A stretch of 64,000 bases of DNA from Nocardia anocheti. GTDB lineage: Bacteria > Actinomycetota > Actinomycetes > Mycobacteriales > Mycobacteriaceae. Where the stretch lies: the NCBI RefSeq assembly GCF_029675105.1, contig NZ_JAQQFV010000001.1:744001-808000 (forward strand). The letters run 5' to 3'. The position numbers and the translations under genes are program-made. The notes beneath the pieces were generated by a model that was not told where the DNA came from, searched no databases, and worked only from the letters and a program-made list of their open reading frames with translations. Shown here one piece after another: positions 34,098 to 43,130 of this stretch; within the stretch, counting starts at the first letter, position 1, and each line of letters opens with the position of its first letter.

Positions 34098-34844
34098 CTA
34101 TTCGGCGAAGGGTGCCAGCGCCACGAACTGCCGGAACCCGGTGCTGTTGAGGCAGCGCACCCGCCCGGCCGGGACCGCGTCGGCCTCGGCGGCGAAGCGG
34201 GTGGCCAGGACGCGTTTGAGCTGGTGACGCGGCTGCCGGGTGAGCAACTCCTCGACGAATCGCGGGTCCAGATCGGCGAGTCTGCTCCCGAGGACGTCCA
34301 CCGAGGCACCCGCGGAGACGAACCCGCCCGGATCACCGAGCCGGGCCGCGGCGTCGGGGTTGAGGTGGGCGGCGATGGCCGCGCCGATCGACTCGGCCCG
34401 ATCCTCCGGCGCGCCGTGACGCCGCGCGAAGACCGCGGCCGACTCGCCGCCGACGACCGCGAAGCAGCGCCCCGGCGTGGGCGTTTCGAGTTTCAGGTCG
34501 TGCAGCAGGCTGGCCACATAACCGATCTCGTCGTCGTGATCGACACCGTCCAGCTCGGCCAGCGCCCGCGCGAAGAAATAGGTGCGATAGGAGTGCGCCA
34601 GCAGCGCGTCCGAAAGGTGCTCGCGTGCTTCCAATTCGGCGGCCCGCGCCAGCGCGGTATCGGGGACGCGCAGCTCGGCCAGCTCGAGCCTGCCCGCGCC
34701 GCGGCGGCCCAGCGCCAGCCGGATCCGGCCCGCGACCAGGCCGGGTGCGGCGCGCAGCACACCGGCGACGACATCGCGGCGCTGCGCACCGGTCAGCGTG
34801 CCGCCGGTGGTGGTGGCCCAGTTCCAGTCGAGCGTGTTCGGCAT
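34098..34844 (-). CDS. HD domain-containing protein
   Basis: The 248-residue protein carries an HD metal-binding motif: HSYRTYFFARALAELDG (first His, about residue 84), ASLLHDLKLE (His-Asp, about 114) and a later His/Asp pair (AHLNPDAA). It resembles the stand-alone HD hydrolases related to cyanamide hydratase, although no substrate can be named. It is divergent from the GlxA-type regulator at 34958, whose gene starts about 110 bp away. That regulator may control it. The start is ATG 34844. Confidence 0.8.
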   Translation of the reverse strand: MPNTLDWNWATTTGGTLTGAQRRDVVAGVLRAAPGLVAGRIRLALGRRGAGRLELAELRVPDTALARAAELEAREHLSDALLAHSYRTYFFARALAELDGVDHDDEIGYVASLLHDLKLETPTPGRCFAVVGGESAAVFARRHGAPEDRAESIGAAIAAHLNPDAAARLGDPGGFVSAGASVDVLGSRLADLDPRFVEELLTRQPRHQLKRVLATRFAAEADAVPAGRVRCLNSTGFRQFVALAPFAE

Positions 34845-34957
34845 GGAGATCTCCTCGGATGTCGTCGGCGATGCCTGTTCCGAGTCTCACCGAGTCCGCG
34901 CGCGCGGTGAAGTGGCATGGATGCCAGCCTTGCGTGGATTCGTGCCAAACTGGGCGC

Positions 34958-35908
34958 ATGATCGATGTCGCGGTACTCGCGCTCGACGGCGTGATGACCT
35001 ACGACCTGGCCTGCGCGGTCCAGGTCTTCCGGCACGGCCCCGGCAAGACCGGCGAGCCCGCGGGTTTCGACATGCGCACCTGCGGCGTCCGCCCCGGCCC
35101 GGTCTGGACGCCCAACGGCTTCGACCTGCACGTCGAACACGGCCTCGAGCTGCTGGAACAGGCCGATCTGATCGTCGTCCCCGGGATCGGCCTGCCCACG
35201 CTGCCGACGCCGGAACCCGTCCTCGACGCCCTGCGCGCGGCCGCCGCCCGCGAGGCCACCATCGCCAGCATCTGCGTCGGCGCCTTCGTCCTGGCCCAGG
35301 CCGGGCTCCTCGACGACCGCCCCGCCACCACCCACTGGGCCTACTGCGACGAGTTCGCCCAGCTCTTCCCCGCCGTGAAGCTCGACCCCGCCGCCCTCTA
35401 CATCGACGACGGCGACATCCTCACCTCGGCGGGCCTGTCCGCCGGACTCGACCTGTGCCTGCACATCGCCCGCCGCGAACTGGGCGCCAGCGCCGCCGCC
35501 GAACTGGCCCGCTGGAATGTCGTCCCGCCGCATCGCGAGGGCGGACAGGCCCAGTACATCCCGCAGGTGATGGGCGGCACCGACCCGCGCGGTGGTCTCG
35601 CGGCGACGCTGGCCTGGGCGGTGGCGAATCCGGCCGCCGCGCAGGACGTCTGCGCGCTGGCCGCGCACGCGCTGATGAGCGAACGCACCTTCATCCGACG
35701 CTTCAAAGCCGAGGTGGGCACGACCCCGCGCGCCTGGCTCGACGCGCAACGCGTGGGCGCCGCGCGAGAGTTGCTGGAAACCACCGCACTTCCGGTGGAG
35801 ACGGTGGCGCAGCGCGCCGGATTCGGCAGCGTCACCGCGCTGCGCGACAACCTGCGTGCCGCAACGGGGCTCACGCCCTCGGCGTATCGTCGCGCCCGCC
35901 GTCGATGA
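34958..35908 (+). CDS. GlxA-family AraC-type transcriptional regulator with DJ-1/PfpI domain
   Basis: The N-terminal DJ-1/PfpI domain (about 1-175) keeps the nucleophile-elbow Cys in ASICVGAFVLAQAGLLD. The C-terminal part (about 215-316) has two AraC helix-turn-helix motifs: HALMSERTFIRRFKAEVGTT and LETTALPVETVAQRAGFGSV, then LRAATGLTPSAYRR. Length is normal for GlxA-type regulators. ATG 34958 gives an intact DJ-1 start (MIDVAVLALDGVMTYDL). It is divergently placed from the HD-domain gene, its likeliest target. The effector is unknown. Confidence 0.92.
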   Translation: MIDVAVLALDGVMTYDLACAVQVFRHGPGKTGEPAGFDMRTCGVRPGPVWTPNGFDLHVEHGLELLEQADLIVVPGIGLPTLPTPEPVLDALRAAAAREATIASICVGAFVLAQAGLLDDRPATTHWAYCDEFAQLFPAVKLDPAALYIDDGDILTSAGLSAGLDLCLHIARRELGASAAAELARWNVVPPHREGGQAQYIPQVMGGTDPRGGLAATLAWAVANPAAAQDVCALAAHALMSERTFIRRFKAEVGTTPRAWLDAQRVGAARELLETTALPVETVAQRAGFGSVTALRDNLRAATGLTPSAYRRARRR

Positions 35909-36148
35909 GTCGCGGTCGGTTCACGGCGAGGTTTTCGGACCGCAAGTTTTCGGAATCGATGTCCGGCGAACGATTTCCCGGCTTGTCAGCGGGTACATCT
36001 ACAGATGTCAGAGAGTCGTCCACGGCGGAGGGTCATCGTCACTTATATTCCTCTCAGCTCCCGAGTACGTCGCATCATCTGAGCTGACTCGCTTTTCGAT
36101 CCGCCGATGTGGACCACGATGAGATCGACGCTGAGAGGTGATTGACGC

Positions 36149-36328
36149 ATGACCGATCTGGTGACCGGATTCGAGGCCGACACCTACTCGAGCACGCCGT
36201 TGCAGCGGGTCGCGGGCCGCCTGCAGCGCGCCCTGCCGCCGGGCTGGCAGGTCGACGTGGTCGACCTACCAGCCAAGGGCGAAGTGGCCGCGCAACCGGT
36301 GCTGCGCGTCCAGATGCCGGAGGACTAG
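36149..36328 (+). CDS. Small hypothetical protein (59 residues)
   Basis: ATG 36149 follows a GAGAGGTGA-like ribosome-binding site and opens a 59-residue frame ending at TAG 36328. The protein starts MTDLVTGFEADTYSSTPLQR and ends VLRVQMPED. Codon third positions are GC-rich, as in other genes here. It has no signal peptide, Cys or membrane segment. It lies convergent to the aldehyde dehydrogenase gene, with a hairpin between. No family is recognised, and it is too short for routine gene callers to be reliable. Confidence 0.6.
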   Translation: MTDLVTGFEADTYSSTPLQRVAGRLQRALPPGWQVDVVDLPAKGEVAAQPVLRVQMPED

Positions 36329-36347
36329 CTGGCTGTCCAGCGGAGTG

Positions 36348-36374
36348 ATGCGCACTGCTGTCGACCGTGCGCAT
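36348..36374. terminator. Possible terminator between the small gene and aldehyde dehydrogenase
   Basis: A perfect 8-bp stem (ATGCGCAC with GTGCGCAT) with an 11-nt loop lies between the convergent stops at 36328 and 36385. There is no T-run, so efficiency is uncertain. Confidence 0.5.
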
Positions 36375-36384
36375 TCCTGGGTGG

Positions 36385-37830
36385 CTAGTCTGTCCAGCCC
36401 ATCGGCATCAGGACCGACTTCTGCTCGCAGAACGCGTCGAGCCCCTCCGGGCCGTTCTCGCGCCCGATGCCGGAGTTCTTGTACCCACCGAACGGTGACG
36501 TCGGGTCGAAGGCGTACCAGTTGATCGCGTAGGTGCCCGTGCGCACCCGCGCCGCGATCTCGACGCCGTGCTCGATATCGGTCGTCCACACCGACCCGGC
36601 CAGGCCGTAGTCGGAGTCGTTGGCGATGGCGACGGCCTCGTCCTCGGTGTCGTAGGGGATCACCGACAGCACCGGTCCGAAGATCTCCTCCTGGGCGATG
36701 GTGCTGGCGTTGTCGACGTCGGCGAAGATCGTCGGCTCGACGAACCAGCCCTTTTCCAGCGCCTCGGGCCGCCCGCCGCCGAGCACCAGCCGCGCGCCCT
36801 CGGCCTTGCCCTTGGCGATGTAGCTCTCCACCCGGTCGCGCTGCTTCTCGCTGATCAGCGGGCCGAGCTGGGTCGCCGGGTCGCCCGGGTCGCCGGTCTG
36901 CATGGTCTTCACGTGGGCCACCAGCGCGTCCACGATCTCGTCGTAGCGGCTGCGCGGAGCCAGGATGCGCGTCTGCGCGACACAGCCCTGCCCGCTGTTC
37001 ATCAGCCCGGAGAAGGCGAGCACGGGAATGCTGGCGGCCAGGTCGACATCCGGCAGCACGATCGCGGCCGACTTACCGCCCAGCTCGAGCGAGACGGTCT
37101 TGAGCTGCTCGCCCGCGATCGCGGCCAGCTTGCGGCCCACCGCGGTGCTGCCGGTGAAGGTCACCTTGTCCACGCCGGGATGGCTCGCCAGGTATTCGCT
37201 GGCCTCGGCGTCGGCGGGCAGGACGGAGAGCACGCCGTCGGGCAGCCCGGCCTCGGTGAAGATGTCGGCGAGCAGGTTGGCGGTGAGCGGGGTCAGCGGC
37301 GAGGGCTTGAGCACCACCGTGCACCCGGCCAGCAGCGCGGGGCCGAGCTTGTTGGCGGCGAGGAACAGCGGCACGTTCCACGCGGTGATCGCCGCGACGA
37401 CGCCGCGCGGTTCCCGTGAGACGCGCGAGGTTCCGAACAAACCGACCCGGGTCTCGTTCCATGCGAACGTTTTCGCCAGCGCCGCCCACGCGTCCAGCGC
37501 CGCGACGGCCGGAATCTGATTGAGTGTCAAGGCCGCTGACGCCGGTGCGCCCATCTCCGCGGTGAGCGCCGCGAGCAATTCGGGCGAACGCTGCTCGATG
37601 AGTCGGGCGGCCCTACTGAGTACCTCGGCTCGTTCCAGTGGGCTTGTCGATGGCCACGGTCCGCTGTCGAACGCGTCGCGCGCCGCGGCGACCGCCGCGT
37701 CCACGTCGGCATTCGTTACCGCGGGCACGCTGCCGACGGTCTCCTCCGTTGCGGGTGAGACCACGGAAATGCGGTCACTACCGGCCGGGGTGGTCCACTT
37801 CCCGCCGATGAACAGACTGTCGTAGTGCAT
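36385..37830 (-). CDS. NAD(P)-dependent aldehyde dehydrogenase (Rv0223c-like)
   Basis: The 481-residue protein is a standard aldehyde dehydrogenase that oxidises an aldehyde to its acid. It has VVAAITAWNVPLFLAANKLG and FTGSTAVGRKLAAIAGEQLK in the cofactor domain. The general-base Glu lies in LELGGKSAAIVLPDVD (about 254) and the catalytic Cys in NSGQGCVAQTRIL (about 288). EEIFGPVLSVIPYDTEDEAV and SPFGGYKNSGIGRENG are also present. The start is ATG 37830. Two KstR-like boxes lie at and just upstream of the start, suggesting control by the sterol-catabolism repressor. The substrate could then be a steroid- or propionate-linked aldehyde, which is inference. Confidence 0.93.
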   Translation of the reverse strand: MHYDSLFIGGKWTTPAGSDRISVVSPATEETVGSVPAVTNADVDAAVAAARDAFDSGPWPSTSPLERAEVLSRAARLIEQRSPELLAALTAEMGAPASAALTLNQIPAVAALDAWAALAKTFAWNETRVGLFGTSRVSREPRGVVAAITAWNVPLFLAANKLGPALLAGCTVVLKPSPLTPLTANLLADIFTEAGLPDGVLSVLPADAEASEYLASHPGVDKVTFTGSTAVGRKLAAIAGEQLKTVSLELGGKSAAIVLPDVDLAASIPVLAFSGLMNSGQGCVAQTRILAPRSRYDEIVDALVAHVKTMQTGDPGDPATQLGPLISEKQRDRVESYIAKGKAEGARLVLGGGRPEALEKGWFVEPTIFADVDNASTIAQEEIFGPVLSVIPYDTEDEAVAIANDSDYGLAGSVWTTDIEHGVEIAARVRTGTYAINWYAFDPTSPFGGYKNSGIGRENGPEGLDAFCEQKSVLMPMGWTD

Positions 37831-37877
37831 AAGAACACGTTACAGTTCTGCGGCCGGATTGTCTGCAACATGTTCTA
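37831..37877 (-). promoter_or_regulatory. Two KstR-like operator boxes upstream of the aldehyde dehydrogenase
   Basis: Bases 37864-37877 (TGCAACATGTTCTA) match the published KstR consensus TNNAACNNGTTNNA at every fixed position. A second copy, 37831-37844 (AAGAACACGTTACA), differs only at the first base and abuts the start codon at 37830. KstR is the TetR-type repressor of cholesterol-catabolism genes in mycobacteria and rhodococci. Binding in this organism is inferred from the motif. Confidence 0.6.
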
Positions 37878-38041
37878 ATTCGCTGTCCCGCAACGACTGT
37901 GAACAGGCCGAATTCCAACCTGTCGGTTCGCTTTTCGGGTAAACGCACTATTGCGTTCTGTTGTTGAAAAGGGGATGCTTTAGCTACTGATCAGCTCGCT
38001 CGATTCATCGGACCTTAACAGCGAATTGGGGAGACCGACTC

Positions 38042-38338
38042 ATGGCTGTGCAAGTGATCGGCCGATCGTTGATGACCAGCGACCAGACCGACCATCAAGC
38101 GAAGAGTGTGGGCAGCGGGGGATGGGTTGTGTCATTCCTGCCCGGCCGCACACTCACCATCGAGCAGGCAACTGCCGCCATCCAGGCCGCTGAGGCGGTC
38201 GCGCAGGTGGGAATGCTCGCCGATCAAGTCGGCTTGACGACACTGGAGACGGTGGGTCTGGCCATTCAGGAATCGCCGTGGGCGAGCGCGCTGCCCGCGC
38301 CGGTGCGTCGCACCAGGCGGCTGAGCTGGCTGGCGTGA
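38042..38338 (+). CDS. Small hypothetical protein (98 residues)
   Basis: ATG 38042 follows a TTGGGGAGACC ribosome-binding region. The 98-residue product contains GSGGWVVSFLPGRTLTIEQA and then a helical part (AAIQAAEAVAQVGMLADQVG), and ends RRTRRLSWLA. It has no signal peptide or membrane segment, and I do not recognise a family. It is divergent from the aldehyde dehydrogenase and convergent with the methyltransferase gene, whose stop lies only four bases away. Confidence 0.7.
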   Translation: MAVQVIGRSLMTSDQTDHQAKSVGSGGWVVSFLPGRTLTIEQATAAIQAAEAVAQVGMLADQVGLTTLETVGLAIQESPWASALPAPVRRTRRLSWLA

Positions 38339-38341
38339 ACG

Positions 38342-39139
38342 CTACTTGGTAGCCACCACAACCAGATTGCTGACGAGTAGCTCGCGCAGCACCGGAACCC
38401 GAACCAGCCACCACGCCCAGCGCGGGTGATACCGGGGAAACACCGTTCGTACGTCGGCTGAAGTCGTTGCCGCCCAGCGCAGCCCGTCGGCCGCCGACAC
38501 CGCGAACAGCGACCGCCCGAACCTGTTCTTCGGTTCGTGTCCGTGCTTGCGTCGATACCGACGCGCCGCGTACTCGCCGCCGAGGTAGTGCCAGAGCCCG
38601 GTCTCGTGACCGCCGAAGGGCCCGTGCCACACCGTGTACGAGAACACGATGAGGCCGCCCGGCTTGGTCACCCGCACCATCTCCTCTGCCATCACCCACG
38701 GATACGGCACGTGCTCGGCGACATTGGAGGAGAAGCACACGTCGAAGGCGTTGTCGCGGAACGGCAGTGCCATGCCGGAGCCGCGCACCGACCCGGCCAC
38801 CCGCAGACCGGCGGCGTGCATCTCCGACGGGTCGGGCTCCACCGAGACGTAGCGGGCGCCCCTGGCGGTGAACTCGTCGGCGAAGTAGCCGGGGCCGCCG
38901 CCCACGTCGAGCACGACGGTGCCGGTGAGATCGCGGTCGGTGATGTCGGCGTAGAAGTCGCTGATCAGCTCCGCGCTGTCGGTGGCGATGCCGCCGTAGA
39001 ACCGGCCGGGGTCGGACTGCTCGAACCGGAAGCTGGTGAGTAGGCGCAGCGAGCGGCGCAGGGTCGCGCGATCGGCGAAACGTGATGTTCGGCGTCGCTG
39101 GACGGGCTGCGCGGTTCTCTCCAGGGATGCGGTCGGCAC
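38342..39139 (-). CDS. SAM-dependent methyltransferase (Rv0224c-like)
   Basis: The 265-residue class I methyltransferase binds S-adenosylmethionine through VVLDVGGGPGYFADEF (about 75-90). Motif II-IV-like sequence follows (ARYVSVEPDPSEM; MALPFRDNAFDVCFSSNVAE), then VTKPGGLIVFSYTVWHGPFG. The helical C-terminus is typical of lipid- or polyketide-type methylases. M. tuberculosis Rv0224c sits at the same place, next to the glycosyltransferase. The substrate is unknown. The start is ATG 39139, and the divergent glycosyltransferase begins about 150 bp away. Confidence 0.9.
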   Translation of the reverse strand: MPTASLERTAQPVQRRRTSRFADRATLRRSLRLLTSFRFEQSDPGRFYGGIATDSAELISDFYADITDRDLTGTVVLDVGGGPGYFADEFTARGARYVSVEPDPSEMHAAGLRVAGSVRGSGMALPFRDNAFDVCFSSNVAEHVPYPWVMAEEMVRVTKPGGLIVFSYTVWHGPFGGHETGLWHYLGGEYAARRYRRKHGHEPKNRFGRSLFAVSAADGLRWAATTSADVRTVFPRYHPRWAWWLVRVPVLRELLVSNLVVVATK

Positions 39140-39285
39140 GGCAGGAGTTTAGGGGCTCGCCGTCAGCGCGCCGAAGCCGGACACTCTGCGGCGATAGTGG
39201 CCGCACATGTCTGTCGTGTAGAACACACTCCGCTAGGGTAGGGGCCGACGTCTGTCCGAAACCGACCCGAAGGCGAGACCCGACC

Positions 39286-40455
39286 GTGCGTGAAGTCCTC
39301 CTGCTGTGCTGGCGTGACACGGGGCACCCGCAGGGCGGGGGCAGCGAGCGGTACCTGGAGCAGGTGGGCGCCCAGCTGGCGGCCCGCGGCGTCAAGGTCA
39401 CCCTGCGGACGGCCGGTTATCCGGGAGCCCCCCGCCGCGAGCACGTCGACGGCATCGACATCAGCCGGGCTGGCGGGCGCTTCACCGTCTACCCGCGCGC
39501 GCTGGCCGCCATCCTGGCCGGTCGGCTCGGTATCGGCCCGCTGCGCGGCGTGCGGCCCGACGTGGTCATCGACACCCAGAACGGCATCCCCTTCTTCGCG
39601 GGCGCCACCGGCGTCCCCTCGGTGGTGCTGGTGCACCACGGGCACCGGGAGCAGTGGCCGGTGGCGGGCAAGCTGGTCGGCCGGATCGGCTGGTGGATCG
39701 AGTCCAAGCTGTCCCCGCGCGTGCACCGCGACAACCAGTACCTCACCGTCTCGCTGCCCTCGGCCGAGGAACTGGCCGTGCTCGGGGTCGACCGCGAGCG
39801 CATCGCCGTGGTCCGCAACGGCGCCGAGCCGGTCCCCGCCGAGGTCACCCCCGGCGACGCCGTCACCCGCGCCGAGCACCCCCGCGTCGCCGTCCTGTCG
39901 CGCCTGGTTCCGCACAAGCAGATCGAGGACGCCCTCACCGCCGTCGCGCACCTGCGCGAGCAGTTCCCCGACGTGCACCTCGACGTCATCGGTGACGGCT
40001 GGTGGGCCCCCAACCTGCGCGAATGCGCCGCCACCCTCGGCATCGCCGACGCCGTCACCTTCCACGGCCACGTCGACGAACGCCGCAAGCACGAGATCCT
40101 GTCGACCGCGTGGGTGCACGTGATGCCCTCCCGCAAGGAAGGCTGGGGCCTGGCCGTCATCGAGGCCGCCCAGCACGGCGTCCCCACCATCGGCTACCGC
40201 AGCTCCCGCGGCCTCACCGACTCCATCGTCGACGGCGTCACCGGCCTACTCGTCGACGACGCCCCCGCCCTGGCCCTCGCCGCCGCCGACCTGCTCGCCG
40301 ACCCGGAAACCCGCCAGGTCATGGGCGAAAAGGCCCGAGCCCGAGCCCACGAGTTCTCCTGGGAACAAACCGGCTCCGGCGTCTACGAAGTCCTCTCCGC
40401 CGCCGCCACCGGCACCTTCACCACCGGCCTTGTAGCCCCCTCGTCCCAACACTGA
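39286..40455 (+). CDS. GT4-family glycosyltransferase (Rv0225-like)
   Basis: The 389-residue protein has the GT-B fold: an N-terminal acceptor domain with CWRDTGHPQGGGSERYLEQV, and a C-terminal nucleotide-sugar domain. The latter includes VAVLSRLVPHKQIEDALTAV, a HGHVDERRKHEILSTA segment and the EX7E-type motif PSRKEGWGLAVIEAAQHGVP. It is expected to act on a membrane-linked acceptor in envelope polysaccharide or glycolipid synthesis. GTG 39286 is chosen for the standard start of the fold. Gene order (methyltransferase, this gene, membrane protein) equals Rv0224c-Rv0226c. Confidence 0.92.
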   Translation: MREVLLLCWRDTGHPQGGGSERYLEQVGAQLAARGVKVTLRTAGYPGAPRREHVDGIDISRAGGRFTVYPRALAAILAGRLGIGPLRGVRPDVVIDTQNGIPFFAGATGVPSVVLVHHGHREQWPVAGKLVGRIGWWIESKLSPRVHRDNQYLTVSLPSAEELAVLGVDRERIAVVRNGAEPVPAEVTPGDAVTRAEHPRVAVLSRLVPHKQIEDALTAVAHLREQFPDVHLDVIGDGWWAPNLRECAATLGIADAVTFHGHVDERRKHEILSTAWVHVMPSRKEGWGLAVIEAAQHGVPTIGYRSSRGLTDSIVDGVTGLLVDDAPALALAAADLLADPETRQVMGEKARARAHEFSWEQTGSGVYEVLSAAATGTFTTGLVAPSSQH

Positions 40456-40669
40456 CCCCCGGTCAGTCGCTGAACAGATCGTCCACAGTCCGCGCCGTAA
40501 TAGCCCGATCAAGCCAATCCCGGTGCCCGCATCGTGCCGGAAGATACGGTGCGTTGCCTCGTGCGGTGAGCTGACCATAGCTGGAGAACATAAGTCATCT
40601 GTCGCACTGGTGTTCTAATCGGTCGGCGTGTTCGATGACATGCGGTGGCGCACCGGGGGACACGCCGAT

Positions 40670-42412
40670 TCAGTCGCGGCGGAGGGCGGTCGTCAGGAGA
40701 GCCGTGACGAGGAGGGTGGCCCAGAGGAGGTGGGCTGCGGTGGAGAGGTGGCGTTGGGTGGGGGTGGCGATGTCTCGGGGGGTGGGGTCGGGGATTCGGT
40801 AGAGGGAGAGGTTGTCGTCGGTGTGGACGAGTTGGGTTGCGGCCAGGGTTTTTTCGGAGTCGCCGAGGGGGCCGGGGGTGGTGTGTTCCACGAGGACCCA
40901 GCCGACGCCGAGGTCGGCGAGGGTCGTGGGTGGGGCGCCGGTGAGGAGGGCTTCCTCGACGGTGCGGGCGCGGTTGCCCTCGCCGGTGACGGCGTAGCCG
41001 CGGACGCGGAGTTCGCCGGTCTGCATGACGTCGTTGGGAAGGATGCGGGGAGCAGGGTCGAGGACGGGAGCTGTTCCGCTGTAAGGGAATCGGCGGAACA
41101 TACCGCCGGGGAGAACGGCCACGTCGCCGGGCGCGTCGATCTTCTCCGCGACCTGCTCCCAGCTGCCGGGGTAGTGCACGGCCCGCATCTCGTTGCCGAC
41201 GCCCCAGGCGAGATCGGCCAGCGGGAGAACGAGTAGTGCGATGAAAAGCGCTGCGACCATGGATGTTCCGGCGGTCGACTGCGAATCGCTCCGTGCCGTG
41301 CGGTTTTCGTCGTGGCCTCGCGAGCGCGGACCGAACCACTCGGCGACCCGATGACAAGCCGCCGCCGCACACAGCGCGTACGCGGGCATCGCCAGCGCCA
41401 CGTACTTCTGCGTATCCCGCAGTAACCCGGCCCCGGGCACGTGCACCACCAGCCACTCACCCACCGCGAGTCCCCACGGTGTCGCGCCGAGCGCGGGCAG
41501 CACGATCGCCGCCGCCGCGATCACCAGCAGCGTCCGCCCGTCGCGTCCGCGCGTCCACACCGCGCGCACCCCGAGCACCACGACGGCGAGCAGCAGGACG
41601 GTCGCGACCAGCGCCAAGGGTGTGGTCCGGCTGGCGGGCACCGCCTCGCCGTTCCAGATTCCGCCCAGTCCGGCCAGGCTGCCCAGCGTGCCCAGCCACG
41701 GTTCGGCCCGCGCCGCGAATGCCGCCACACCGGCGGGATCGGACGGCTCGGCCCCCGAGCCGAGGGCGGTCGCGGTCAGCCACGGCGCGCAGCTCACCAG
41801 CCACAGCACGATGGCCGGGACCAAGGCCCGACGACCCACCAGCGCGAGCCCGATGATCGCCGCCAGCAGCGACCCGGTGGGCGTCAGCCCCGCGGCGGCG
41901 AAGCTCGCTGCCAGCGCGGTCCAGGCGCCCAGCCGCTCCGGGGCGAGGGCCCGCCGCACCCGCACCGCGGCCAGCGCGGTCCACGGCAGTGCCGCGTACC
42001 CGGCCAGCAGACTCCAGTGTCCTTGCAGAAGACGTTCGGCGACAAAGGGATTCCACAGCGCGATGGTCGCGGCGACCAGCTGCGCGGGCACCCCCGCGTC
42101 GAGGAACCGGCGCACCAGCACGGCGGCGCCGTACCCCGCCGCCCACAGCGCGACGATCAGCATCGCCTTCACCAGAATTCCGCCGTCGATCACCGGCGAC
42201 AGCACCGCGAGCAGCGCGTCCTGCGGGACCGCGCGCGGGGCAGCGGCGCCGAGTCCGAGCGCGGAGTCGGTGAGATACGAACGCGGAGTGCTCACCGCGT
42301 CGCGCAGCAGCAGATAACCCGAGCCTGCCAGCGGCCCGATGATGATCAGGGTGAGCAGCGCACAGTATCCGGCGACCCAGGCCCTCGCGCGCGAACTACT
42401 CACCACCTGCAC
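40670..42412 (-). CDS. Polytopic membrane protein, GT-C-like (Rv0226c-like)
   Basis: The 580-residue protein has about 11-12 membrane helices and an extracytoplasmic C-terminal part, as in Rv0226c. A conserved-looking first loop (DSALGLGAAAPRAVPQDALL) is followed by VAATIALWNPFVAERLLQGHWSLLAGY, a motif found in GT-C-type arabinosyl or mannosyl transferases. It may transfer a sugar from a polyprenyl donor. The C-terminal region (DLGVGWVLVEHTTPGPLGD) looks like a ligand-binding domain. The start (GTG 42412) is tentative. The neighbouring glycosyltransferase, flippase and AftD suggest arabinogalactan or glycolipid work. Confidence 0.8.
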   Translation of the reverse strand: MQVVSSSRARAWVAGYCALLTLIIIGPLAGSGYLLLRDAVSTPRSYLTDSALGLGAAAPRAVPQDALLAVLSPVIDGGILVKAMLIVALWAAGYGAAVLVRRFLDAGVPAQLVAATIALWNPFVAERLLQGHWSLLAGYAALPWTALAAVRVRRALAPERLGAWTALAASFAAAGLTPTGSLLAAIIGLALVGRRALVPAIVLWLVSCAPWLTATALGSGAEPSDPAGVAAFAARAEPWLGTLGSLAGLGGIWNGEAVPASRTTPLALVATVLLLAVVVLGVRAVWTRGRDGRTLLVIAAAAIVLPALGATPWGLAVGEWLVVHVPGAGLLRDTQKYVALAMPAYALCAAAACHRVAEWFGPRSRGHDENRTARSDSQSTAGTSMVAALFIALLVLPLADLAWGVGNEMRAVHYPGSWEQVAEKIDAPGDVAVLPGGMFRRFPYSGTAPVLDPAPRILPNDVMQTGELRVRGYAVTGEGNRARTVEEALLTGAPPTTLADLGVGWVLVEHTTPGPLGDSEKTLAATQLVHTDDNLSLYRIPDPTPRDIATPTQRHLSTAAHLLWATLLVTALLTTALRRD

Positions 42413-42454
42413 CTTACGTCCCGCCCGGCGGAGCGCGGCCCGGGGGCGATCCGG

Positions 42455-43111
42455 CTAGGACTCGACCTCGCGACTCCTGGCCACCGACATGCTCCAGGCC
42501 AGCCAGAGCAACCCGACCGCCAGCAGTACCGCGTGTGCGATGCGGACGGGCTGCGGTGTGAAGAACTGCGGAATGAGCAGGGTGAATCCGACGGCCTGGA
42601 CCACCGCCGCGGCCCGCGGCAGTGTCCCGGCCCGCCACACCGCGACGGCCGCGAGCACGGCGCCGACGGCCAGCAGACCCAGTCCGAGGGCGAACAGCGT
42701 GGCGGCGGTGGGGTCGTAGCGGAAGTCCTCGCCGATACCGAGCAGTGCCGGGTTCTGCTCGGCGACGGCGCGGGTGCCGAGCGCGCGCAGACCGTAGACC
42801 TCGGCGCCGTAATAGAGCAGGGTGACCCCGGCGCCGATCCAGGCGATCACGGTGGCACGCAACGCGATCGGCTCGGCGCGGGTGGCGCGCACGGTGAGGT
42901 AGATCCCGAGCAGGCCGAGGGTGTAGAGGATGAAACCGATTCCGGCGGCGAGATGACCGACGAGCCAGCCGGTGGAGGCCCACGCTTCGGCGCCAGCGAG
43001 CGTGGTCTCGTCCGCGCGCGGCGGGAGGATTCCGTAGCCGAGGAACAGGACGGCGGCGATGGCGAAGGCGGTGGTGCTCCATCGGCTTCGTCCGGCGGAA
43101 ATGGACTGCAT
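42455..43111 (-). CDS. Six- or seven-helix membrane protein under an AGAGCA-type operator
   Basis: The 218-residue protein has hydrophobic segments at about 14-26, 48-72, 85-107, 138-160, 168-186 and 190-208. I do not recognise a family; its layout resembles DUF998/DUF4386-like membrane proteins. Its promoter carries the same two-operator design as the DDN-like gene at 202: the same -35 overlap, 18-bp spacer and 19-nt distance to the ATG. A common repressor almost certainly controls both. A stress- or drug-linked role is possible but unproven. The start is ATG 43111. Confidence 0.75.
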   Translation of the reverse strand: MQSISAGRSRWSTTAFAIAAVLFLGYGILPPRADETTLAGAEAWASTGWLVGHLAAGIGFILYTLGLLGIYLTVRATRAEPIALRATVIAWIGAGVTLLYYGAEVYGLRALGTRAVAEQNPALLGIGEDFRYDPTAATLFALGLGLLAVGAVLAAVAVWRAGTLPRAAAVVQAVGFTLLIPQFFTPQPVRIAHAVLLAVGLLWLAWSMSVARSREVES

Positions 43112-43130
43112 CGTGGTTCTCCCCTAAATG

